Positions 1 to 4,643 of a stretch of 5,125 nt of DNA are shown piece after piece. Where the stretch lies: NCBI GenBank assembly GCA_003484545.1, contig DNCF01000247.1:1-5125 (forward strand). Reading direction: 5' to 3'. Both the position numbers and the translations under genes were made by a program. The DNA comes from Massilia sp. GTDB taxonomy: Bacteria > Pseudomonadota > Gammaproteobacteria > Burkholderiales > Burkholderiaceae_D. The notes under the pieces were generated by a model. It had not been told where the DNA came from. It did no database searches and worked only from the letters and a program-made list of their open reading frames with translations. Every line of letters begins with the position of its first letter. Position 1 is the first letter of the stretch.

Positions 1-807
1 CTTGGTGACCAGGCTCTTCAACACGGTGCAGCTCTCGCGGTAGGTCTGGATGCGTTCGGCGATGATCGCGCGGTGCGGCGCCGGGACCTTTTCCAGCAGC
101 TGGGCCCAGCCGGTTTCGAAGTCGGGGGCGTTCTTGCGTACCGATTTCACGAAACGCTCGAACTCCTTCTGGCCGGTGCGCGCGACGATGCGCCCGCCGC
201 CTTCGACCGCGAAGATGATCGCCAGCGCGATCACACCCTCGGCGTTCAGGTCCGGGTCGCTGACCGGGCCCTCGTAGTGGTTACGGCGCAGCCACTGGGC
301 GGCGTGCACGATGGCCTGCACCTGCTGGCGCTGGCGCAGCTGGCCGAGGTAGCGCTCGTAGCCGGACCAGCTTTCGCCAGGGTCGGCGGTGCACAGGTCG
401 ACGAACAGCTCCTTCAGGCGGCGCTGGGAATAGACCGGGTCCAGGTCGTACTCGCCGACCAGGCTGTCCTCGGGCAGCGCGGCCAGTTCGCGGATCAGGC
501 GGAAGCCCGACTGGAACACGTACTCGGCGCCGTCCTCGATCAGGATGTCGAGCGCGACCTCGTCCTTTTCCTCGCCCTCTTCCTGCATGATGCTTTCCAG
601 GCCCAGCGAAACGCCGCCGACGGTCAGCAGCAGCGCGCGCTGGATGCCCTCGGCGGTGCGTTCGTTGGTGAACTTCTCGGCCACCATGGCGGTGATCCCG
701 GAGAGCTCGTCGGCCAGGATCGCCGCTTCCTCGGGGTCCTCGGCGGCGAGCAGCTTGATCGCGCGCACCAGCCGGGGCGGTTTTTCGATGACGATTGCAG
801 GCAGCAT
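1..807 (-). CDS. Uncharacterised protein, fourth gene of J-domain operon (3' end outside window)
   Basis: The frame is open from an ATG at 807 to the left edge, giving the first 269 residues with no stop. I do not recognise a family. There is no signal peptide and no convincing membrane segment, so it is probably cytoplasmic. The sequence looks mainly helical: residues 11-75 are Leu/Ala/Glu-rich, an acidic patch follows at 76-93 (EEGEEKDE), and 150-175 is Gln/Arg-rich (LGQLRQRQQVQ). A more hydrophobic stretch lies at 190-202 (GVIALAIIFAVEG), followed by a basic helix near 212-225. The start is supported by GGAGAA at 817-822, nine bases before the ATG and 17 bases after the stop of the preceding gene. 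The eight bases GGAGAACG also precede the 258-residue gene. The spacing and shared direction put it in the operon led by the J-domain gene. The reading frame is secure; the function is unknown. Confidence 0.88.
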   Translation of the reverse strand, partial: MLPAIVIEKPPRLVRAIKLLAAEDPEEAAILADELSGITAMVAEKFTNERTAEGIQRALLLTVGGVSLGLESIMQEEGEEKDEVALDILIEDGAEYVFQSGFRLIRELAALPEDSLVGEYDLDPVYSQRRLKELFVDLCTADPGESWSGYERYLGQLRQRQQVQAIVHAAQWLRRNHYEGPVSDPDLNAEGVIALAIIFAVEGGGRIVARTGQKEFERFVKSVRKNAPDFETGWAQLLEKVPAPHRAIIAERIQTYRESCTVLKSLVTK

Positions 808-824
808 TGCTTGGCGTTCTCCGC

Positions 825-1601
825 TCACGAGAAGATGTCCGTGCCCATGCTCTTGCGCGTGCTGCGACGCGGCATGGTACGCACCGACGGCACCTGCTTG
901 CGCAGGCGGTACAGCAGTTCGCGCGTACTGCGCTGCTGGAACTCGGGATCCTCATCCGGATCGTCCGGGAACTCGGCATCGGCCATCTCGGCGCTGTGGC
1001 GGAATTCCGGGAACAGCTCGATCAGCGAACGCTCCCAGCCGTCTTCGCTGGCCTTGGCCAGGTCGACCGCCAGCGGCACGATGTCGCTGTCGGACGAGGT
1101 CTGGCCGGTCACGTAGCGGCCCTTGAGGTTGATTTCGCCGGCCACTTCCATGATTTCCTTCGGCGCGAGCGACCACAGGATCGCGAACACGGTGGCCCCG
1201 TGGTCGGTGGCGGACGCCTCCGCCAGCAGCTCATGGCGGCGGTCCTCGTCGTCGCTGGCGTAGACGATGCCGTGCACGTGGTTGAACAGGCCCTCGGCGA
1301 TGCGCTCCGGGTCGTCCTCGATCATGTCGTCGGGCCAGGTGGCGGCCATGTAGGCCAGGCTCTCGGCCCAGGCCTTGGGCGGCACCAGCAGCGTCGCGAC
1401 CGAGGTCTTGGCGCCGTCGAAGCCGGCCAGGTGCAGCGCGGTCACCTGCGGCGGCAGGGTCGACAGCACCTCGGCCACGGCGTAGTCGCCGTGTTCGTCG
1501 GCTGCCTGCGAGAACGCCTCCTCGGCGTGCTGCAGCGAGCCGGCCAGCACCAGTTCGCTGACCTGCTTGGTCAGCGCCGGCAGATTGGCTTTGTCGTTCA
1601 T
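825..1601 (-). CDS. Uncharacterised 258-residue protein, third gene of J-domain operon
   Basis: This complete soluble protein of 258 residues has no signal peptide or membrane helix. I do not recognise a family. Residues 1-45 look helical and Ala/Glu-rich. Residues 50-115 contain several aromatic and Trp positions (KAWAESLAYMAATWP near 77-90), and 135-165 includes FAILWSLAPKEIMEVAG. The C-terminus changes character: an acidic run at 207-220 (DAEFPDDPDEDPE) is followed by a basic tail at 224-250 (RSTRELLYRLRKQ, then RRSTRK). The start codon overlaps the stop of the preceding gene as ATGA (1598-1601), and AGGGAG at 1609-1614 lies seven bases before the ATG. Translational coupling to the 171-residue protein is therefore likely, and a 1:1 partnership is possible. 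The function is unknown and no catalytic motif is visible. Confidence 0.88.
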   Translation of the reverse strand: MNDKANLPALTKQVSELVLAGSLQHAEEAFSQAADEHGDYAVAEVLSTLPPQVTALHLAGFDGAKTSVATLLVPPKAWAESLAYMAATWPDDMIEDDPERIAEGLFNHVHGIVYASDDEDRRHELLAEASATDHGATVFAILWSLAPKEIMEVAGEINLKGRYVTGQTSSDSDIVPLAVDLAKASEDGWERSLIELFPEFRHSAEMADAEFPDDPDEDPEFQQRSTRELLYRLRKQVPSVRTMPRRSTRKSMGTDIFS

Positions 1602-2113
1602 TCACGTTCTCCCTGGTCGAAGATCTGGGTGAAGTCGTCCGACGCCGCGGTGTCGTCCATGCCGTCGTTGTCGTCGTCGTCGCCTTCGTCGCCCTCGGCC
1701 AGCTGGTCGAGCGACTGGTCGTCGTCGGCCCAGCGGCCCTGGTGCTTGTAGAGGAAGGCGGTGATGATCGCCTGGCGCGCCAGTTCCGGATGGTTTTCCG
1801 TCATGGCGGCGTACATGGCGGCGCCGTCCTCGCCCTCGCACTCGGCCATCGCGAACACGCGCGCCGGGTCGTCGCCCTCGTAGTCCGCCGCTTCGCGCAG
1901 CAGGCCTTTCGGGTCCTTGAAGCGAATCTTGTCAACGAGCGCGAAGGCCATCAGGTTGACGTCGTCGATGCCGGAACCGCCGGCGTATTCCGACACCAGC
2001 GCGCCGACCATCATGTCGTAGTTCTTGCGGTTGGGCGGGTCGCCCAGGGTGCCGTCGATCTGGCCTTCCAGTTCGCGCGACTGGTAGGCGAATTCGGGAT
2101 GTACTCTTTTCAT
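1598..2113 (-). CDS. Uncharacterised acidic 171-residue protein, second gene of J-domain operon
   Basis: A complete 171-residue soluble protein that I do not recognise. Residues 1-128 look like a compact, mainly helical domain, including MMVGALVSEYAGG near 34-46, DDVNLMAFALVDKIRF near 50-65 and ARQAIITAFLYKHQGRW near 112-128. Residues 129-161 are extremely acidic and probably disordered, containing GDEGDDDDNDGMDD, and the final ten residues include TQIFDQGERE. The acidic tail is encoded by a run of GAC/GAT codons, which shows on the plus strand as GTC/GTCGTC repeats around 1649-1690. The ATG is preceded at eight bases by AGGA (2122-2125). The stop overlaps the next gene's start (ATGA). It lies 52 bases after the J-domain gene in the same direction. 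It could be a client or an adaptor of the J-protein, but this is inferred from position only. Confidence 0.88.
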   Translation of the reverse strand: MKRVHPEFAYQSRELEGQIDGTLGDPPNRKNYDMMVGALVSEYAGGSGIDDVNLMAFALVDKIRFKDPKGLLREAADYEGDDPARVFAMAECEGEDGAAMYAAMTENHPELARQAIITAFLYKHQGRWADDDQSLDQLAEGDEGDDDDNDGMDDTAASDDFTQIFDQGERE

Positions 2114-2138
2114 CTTGTTTATCCTGTATGCGGGGATG

Positions 2139-2155
2139 CGGGGCGTGCCGCCCCG
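2139..2155 (-). other. Short GC-rich stem-loop between the J-domain gene and the 171-residue gene
   Basis: CGGGGCG and CGCCCCG form a perfect 7-base-pair stem around a 3-base loop in the 52-base gap between the first two genes of the minus-strand cluster. No T-run follows it on the minus strand, so it is not a normal intrinsic terminator. It could tune downstream expression by partial termination, or protect or process the mRNA. The 7-bp symmetry is visible in the sequence; the role is inferred. Confidence 0.5.
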
Positions 2156-2165
2156 GAGGCCGTGC

Positions 2166-2456
2166 TTATGCCTGCAGCGTCACGCCGTTCAGCGCGAACA
2201 GCGAGCGCCACAGCTCGAAGGCCTCGGCCTCGGGGTCGAGCACGATGCGGTGGTTCACGCTCTGGTTGTATTCCTCGCGCTTGGCGGGGTCCGACAGGAT
2301 CTCGTACGCCTTGGTGACGGCCTTGAAGCGCGCCTCCGCGCCCGGCGCCTGGTTGCGGTCGGGGTGGTAGCGCATGGCCAGCGAGCGGTAGACCTTCTTG
2401 ATCTCGTCGTCGCTGGCGTTCGGCGCGACGCCGAGGATCGCGTATAAATTTTCCAA
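2166..2456 (-). CDS. Small J-domain (DnaJ-like) co-chaperone
   Basis: This 96-residue protein is almost entirely a J domain, the Hsp70-activating module that stimulates ATP hydrolysis. Residues 1-66 match the fold: helix I (LYAILGV, 4-10), helix II (DEIKKVYRSLAMRY, 17-30), the essential HPD tripeptide at 31-33, and helix III (EARFKAVTKAYEILSDPAKREEY, about 41-63). No Gly/Phe linker, zinc-finger repeats or DnaJ C-terminal substrate domain follow, so it is a class C (type III) J-protein and not the general DnaJ. The last 30 residues contain HRIVLDPEAEAFELWRSLFALNG, probably an amphipathic helix that could bind a specific partner. The start is TTG at 2456. No ATG is available in frame upstream, GGAGAG (2464-2469) sits seven bases before it, and MENLYAILG is where J domains usually begin. 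It opens a minus-strand operon with three unknown genes. The J-domain call is near certain; its Hsp70 partner and client are unknown. Confidence 0.95.
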   Translation of the reverse strand: MENLYAILGVAPNASDDEIKKVYRSLAMRYHPDRNQAPGAEARFKAVTKAYEILSDPAKREEYNQSVNHRIVLDPEAEAFELWRSLFALNGVTLQA

Positions 2457-2463
2457 TTTGGAA

Positions 2464-2469
2464 CTCTCC
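2464..2469 (-). promoter_or_regulatory. Ribosome binding site that fixes the TTG start of the J-domain gene
   Basis: On the minus strand this reads GGAGAG, seven bases before TTG. It is a good Shine-Dalgarno match, and it supports the TTG as the true start because no ATG or GTG fits this spacing. Its first G is also the last base of the adjacent 12-base palindrome, so folding of that palindrome could affect access to the site. Confidence 0.75.
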
Positions 2470-2480
2470 GGCTATAGCCG
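2469..2480. promoter_or_regulatory. Perfect 12-base palindrome in the J-domain gene leader
   Basis: CGGCTATAGCCG is its own reverse complement and abuts the Shine-Dalgarno sequence of the J-domain gene. It could be a small operator. As RNA it could form a 4-bp hairpin (CGGC-TATA-GCCG). The upstream CGGC arm can instead pair with GCCG across a five-base U loop (2477-2489), so the two hairpins are mutually exclusive. The symmetry is certain; the regulatory role is speculative. Confidence 0.4.
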
Positions 2481-2497
2481 AAAAACGGCAAAACGAG

Positions 2498-2527
2498 ATT
2501 ATCCTATAGAAAACGCCAACTTGACAG
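2498..2527 (-). promoter_or_regulatory. Candidate sigma-70 promoter of the J-domain operon
   Basis: On the minus strand the -10 hexamer GATAAT (2498-2503, 5 of 6 consensus) lies 18 bases from CTGTCA (2522-2527, 4 of 6 for -35). Transcription would begin near 2491, giving a leader of about 35 bases to the TTG start. No sigma-32 style CCCCAT -10 element is visible, so nothing here points to classical heat-shock control. The prediction is by eye only. Confidence 0.45.
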
Positions 2528-2656
2528 CGTGGCCGTGGGCGCGGAAAGCGCCGCGCTGCCTTGCAAGCGGCGACATTGGCCCCAAGTATCTGCCTGGGCG
2601 CCGGCGCGAACCGTGCGCTCCACCACATAGGCGGACCGTGGCGTCCCTGTGTACGG
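2528..2656. other. Central part of the divergent intergenic region, nothing clear found
   Basis: This GC-rich stretch lies between the candidate promoter of the J-domain operon and the candidate glnS -10. No small coding frame with a ribosome binding site, no strong hairpin with a T-run and no tRNA-like fold was found. Only short palindromes are visible, such as CTTGCAAG (2560-2567) and TTGGCCCCAA (2576-2585). They are short enough to occur by chance. Confidence 0.4.
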
Positions 2657-2662
2657 TAAAAT
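2657..2662 (+). promoter_or_regulatory. Candidate -10 element of the glnS promoter
   Basis: TAAAAT (5 of 6 consensus) is followed by GCCGGG. Transcription would start near 2669, leaving a leader of about 28 bases before the ATG at 2697. No good -35 hexamer lies 16-18 bases upstream (sequence near GACCGT), so the promoter would be weak or activator-assisted. If the element is real, it excludes the in-frame GTG at 2649 and the ATG at 2661 as starts, because both lie upstream of the transcript. Confidence 0.4.
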
Positions 2663-2696
2663 GCCGGGAACTTTACCTATCCAGACACCTTCTTTC

Positions 2697-4454
2697 ATGA
2701 GCATTGATAAGAACAACGCGGCGGCGGCGAACGCGCCTTCGTCGAATTTTGTGCGTGCCATCGTCGAGAACGACCTGGCGGCGGGCACCCACAAGCGCGA
2801 CGGCATGCCGCAAGTCATCACGCGCTTCCCGCCCGAGCCGAACGGCTACCTGCACGTCGGCCACGCGAAATCGATCTGCCTGAACTTCGGCCTGGCACGC
2901 GACTACAACGGCCGCTGCCACCTGCGCTTCGACGACACCAACCCGGAGAAGGAAGACCAGGAATACGTCGACACCATCATGGACAGCGTCAAGTGGCTGG
3001 GCTTCACCTGGGAGCAAGGCGGCGAGGAGTTCCTGCACTACGCCTCCGACTACTTCGACAAGCTGTACGAAATGGCCGAGTACCTGATCCAGAAGGGCTA
3101 TGCCTACGTCGACAGCCAGAGCGCCGAGGAAATGGCGAAGAACCGCGGCAACTTCGGTACGCCGGGCACCAACTCGCCCTACCGCAACCGCCCGGTCGAG
3201 GAATCGCTGCAACTGTTCCGCGACATGAAGGCCGGCAAGTACAAGGACGGCGAGCACATCCTGCGTGCGAAGATGAGCGAGGACGCGATGTCCTCGCCGA
3301 TCATGACCAACCGCGACCCGGCCCTGTACCGCATCCGCCACGCGCATCACCACCGCACAGGCGACGACTGGTGCATCTACCCGATGTACGACTACACGCA
3401 CCCGATTTCGGACGCGATCGAGAACATCACCCACTCGCTGTGCACCCTGGAATTCCAGGACCACCGCCCGTTCTACGACTGGCTGGTCGAGACCCTGGCC
3501 GAGGGCGGCTTCTTCCAGCGCCCGGTACCGCGCCAGTACGAATTCGCGCGCCTGAACCTGACCTACGTCGTCACCTCCAAGCGCAAGCTGCGTTCGCTGG
3601 TGGACGACGGCATCGTCACCGGCTGGGACGACCCGCGCATGCCGACCATCGTCGGCCTGCGCCGCCGCGGCTACACGCCGGAATCGATCCAGCTGTTCTG
3701 CGAGCGCATCGGCGTCTCGAAGGCCGATGGCTGGATCGACATGAGCACGCTGGAAGGCGCGCTGCGCGACGACCTCGACCCGAAGGCGCCGCGCGCGATC
3801 GCCGTGCTGCGCCCTTTGAAATTGATTGTCGAAAACTTCCCGGAAGGCGAGTCGGTCGCCTGCACTTCACCCGTCCATCCGCACCATCCGGAAATGGGCC
3901 AGCGCAGCTTCCCGTTCACGCGCGAGCTGTGGATCGAGCAGGAAGATTTCATGGAAACCCCGACCAAGGGCTACCACCGCTTCACCCCCCCTAGCGGCGA
4001 CCAGCCGGGCGCGCGCGTACGCCTGAAGTACGGCTTCGTGGTCGAGTGTACCGGCTACGACAAGGACGAGAACGGTAACGTGACGGCGGTACGCGTGAAA
4101 TACTTCGAGGATTCGAAGTCGGGCACGCCGGGCGCGGACAACTACAAGGTCAAGGGCAACATCACCTGGGTCAGCGCCGCCGCCGCCCTGGAAGCGGAAG
4201 TGCGCCTCTACGACCGCCTCTTCCTCGATCCGCAGCCGGATGCCGGCGGCAAGGACTTCAAGGCCGCGCTGAACCCGAACGCGCTGGAAACCGTCACCGC
4301 CTACCTCGAACCGGGCATGGCCGCGGCCGTGGCCGACCAGCGCTTCCAGTTCGAGCGCCACGGCTACTTCGTCGCCGACCGCGTCGATTCGCAACCAGGC
4401 AAGCCGGTCTTCAACCGCGTCACCACGCTGAAGGACAGCTGGGGCGGCAAGTAA
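2697..4454 (+). CDS. glnS: Glutaminyl-tRNA synthetase
   Basis: This cytoplasmic class I aminoacyl-tRNA synthetase charges tRNA-Gln with glutamine using ATP (EC 6.1.1.18). From the ATG at 2697 it has 585 residues, somewhat longer than the 554 of E. coli because of a low-complexity N-terminal extension (about 1-16, with AAAANAPSS). The Rossmann-fold signature RFPPEPNGYLHVGHAKS lies at 43-59, with HVGH (the HIGH motif) at 53-56. The KMSKS-like loop is VVTSKRKL at 291-298, where T293 replaces the more usual Met, as I remember it for E. coli. GlnRS-typical blocks follow: DDPRMPT, LRRRGYTPE, then the anticodon-binding beta-barrels with RLYDRLF at 503-509. The C-terminus (RVTTLKDSWGGK) is intact. 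It transcribes away from the J-domain operon and is closed by a strong terminator 32 bases past its TAA, so it is probably monocistronic. The ATG lacks a clear Shine-Dalgarno sequence. An in-frame GTG at 2649 would add 16 residues but lies upstream of the likely transcript start. Confidence 0.98.
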   Translation: MSIDKNNAAAANAPSSNFVRAIVENDLAAGTHKRDGMPQVITRFPPEPNGYLHVGHAKSICLNFGLARDYNGRCHLRFDDTNPEKEDQEYVDTIMDSVKWLGFTWEQGGEEFLHYASDYFDKLYEMAEYLIQKGYAYVDSQSAEEMAKNRGNFGTPGTNSPYRNRPVEESLQLFRDMKAGKYKDGEHILRAKMSEDAMSSPIMTNRDPALYRIRHAHHHRTGDDWCIYPMYDYTHPISDAIENITHSLCTLEFQDHRPFYDWLVETLAEGGFFQRPVPRQYEFARLNLTYVVTSKRKLRSLVDDGIVTGWDDPRMPTIVGLRRRGYTPESIQLFCERIGVSKADGWIDMSTLEGALRDDLDPKAPRAIAVLRPLKLIVENFPEGESVACTSPVHPHHPEMGQRSFPFTRELWIEQEDFMETPTKGYHRFTPPSGDQPGARVRLKYGFVVECTGYDKDENGNVTAVRVKYFEDSKSGTPGADNYKVKGNITWVSAAAALEAEVRLYDRLFLDPQPDAGGKDFKAALNPNALETVTAYLEPGMAAAVADQRFQFERHGYFVADRVDSQPGKPVFNRVTTLKDSWGGK

Positions 4455-4486
4455 AGCCGGTTCCACTCCAGAACAAGAACGACAGC

Positions 4487-4525
4487 AAAATCCCGCTCCG
4501 ACCCTGCCGCAGCGGGATTTTTTTT
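4487..4525 (+). terminator. Rho-independent terminator of glnS
   Basis: AAAATCCCGCT (4487-4497) pairs perfectly with AGCGGGATTTT (4511-4521) around a 13-base loop, and the T-run extends to eight T (4518-4525). The GC-rich core followed by the T-tract is a textbook intrinsic terminator, 32 bases after the glnS stop. It separates glnS transcription from the downstream sensor gene. Confidence 0.92.
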
Positions 4526-4548
4526 ATGTTGCCTCCCCGACGCAAGCA

Positions 4549-4568
4549 ACCTATCAGGACTGCTAGGT
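4549..4568. promoter_or_regulatory. Imperfect 20-base dyad upstream of the CHASE gene
   Basis: The arms ACCTATCAG and CTGCTAGGT are inverted repeats with one mismatch (8 of 9 paired) around a two-base GA centre. The very short spacer fits a DNA operator for a dimeric regulator better than an RNA hairpin. It lies between the glnS terminator and the CHASE gene, centred about 85 bases before that start codon. I do not recognise the regulator. Confidence 0.4.
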
Positions 4569-4593
4569 AACAGCGTTCGCCGTCTGCGCGATT

Positions 4594-4607
4594 CTGATTG
4601 AAATCAA
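4594..4607. promoter_or_regulatory. Candidate FNR-type binding site
   Basis: CTGAT-TGAA-ATCAA matches the FNR/Anr family consensus TTGAT-N4-ATCAA at 9 of 10 defined bases. It lies in an AT-rich island (4591-4630) and is centred 43 bases before the ATG of the CHASE gene. Possible -10 elements are TAAAGT (4611-4616) and AATAAC (4621-4626). Either would place the site across or close to the core promoter, which fits repression better than class II activation. It could be a chance match; no binding data are available here. Confidence 0.4.
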
Positions 4608-4643
4608 AAATAAAGTATTGAATAACGATTTGGAGCAGAAAAG

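Noticed and set aside
73..1116. Long plus-strand open frame of 347 codons antisense to the left-hand genes
   Set aside because: It spans two minus-strand genes that have Shine-Dalgarno sites and tight spacing. Its product is Leu/Val/Gly/Ala/Arg-rich without motifs, as expected for an antisense frame in high-GC DNA.
795..1751. Plus-strand open frame of 318 codons
   Set aside because: It is antisense to the 258-residue gene and the end of the 171-residue gene. Its His/Gly/Arg-rich composition is typical of a shadow frame, and the opposite strand has the ATGA overlap and ribosome binding sites.
1742..2317. Plus-strand open frame of 191 codons
   Set aside because: It runs antisense through the 171-residue gene and into the J-domain gene, whose identity on the minus strand is certain.
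2521..2526. Perfect TTGACA as a plus-strand -35 for glnS
   Set aside because: The bases 16-18 downstream are GC-rich with no -10-like hexamer, and it is about 170 bases from the gene. The same bases serve better as part of the -35 read on the other strand.
2649..2651. GTG as the glnS start, adding 16 residues
   Set aside because: It lies upstream of the likely -10 element, has no Shine-Dalgarno sequence, and the added residues do not look like a GlnRS N-terminus. The ATG at 2697 gives the expected N-terminus.
2673..3464. Minus-strand open frame of 263 codons
   Set aside because: It is antisense to the N-terminal half of glnS, which is unambiguous. The Val/Arg/Ala-rich product has no domain.
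4528..4550. GTTGC...GCAAC inverted repeat after the glnS terminator
   Set aside because: The stem is 5 bp with a 13-base loop and no T-run. This is too weak and too likely by chance to list as a feature.
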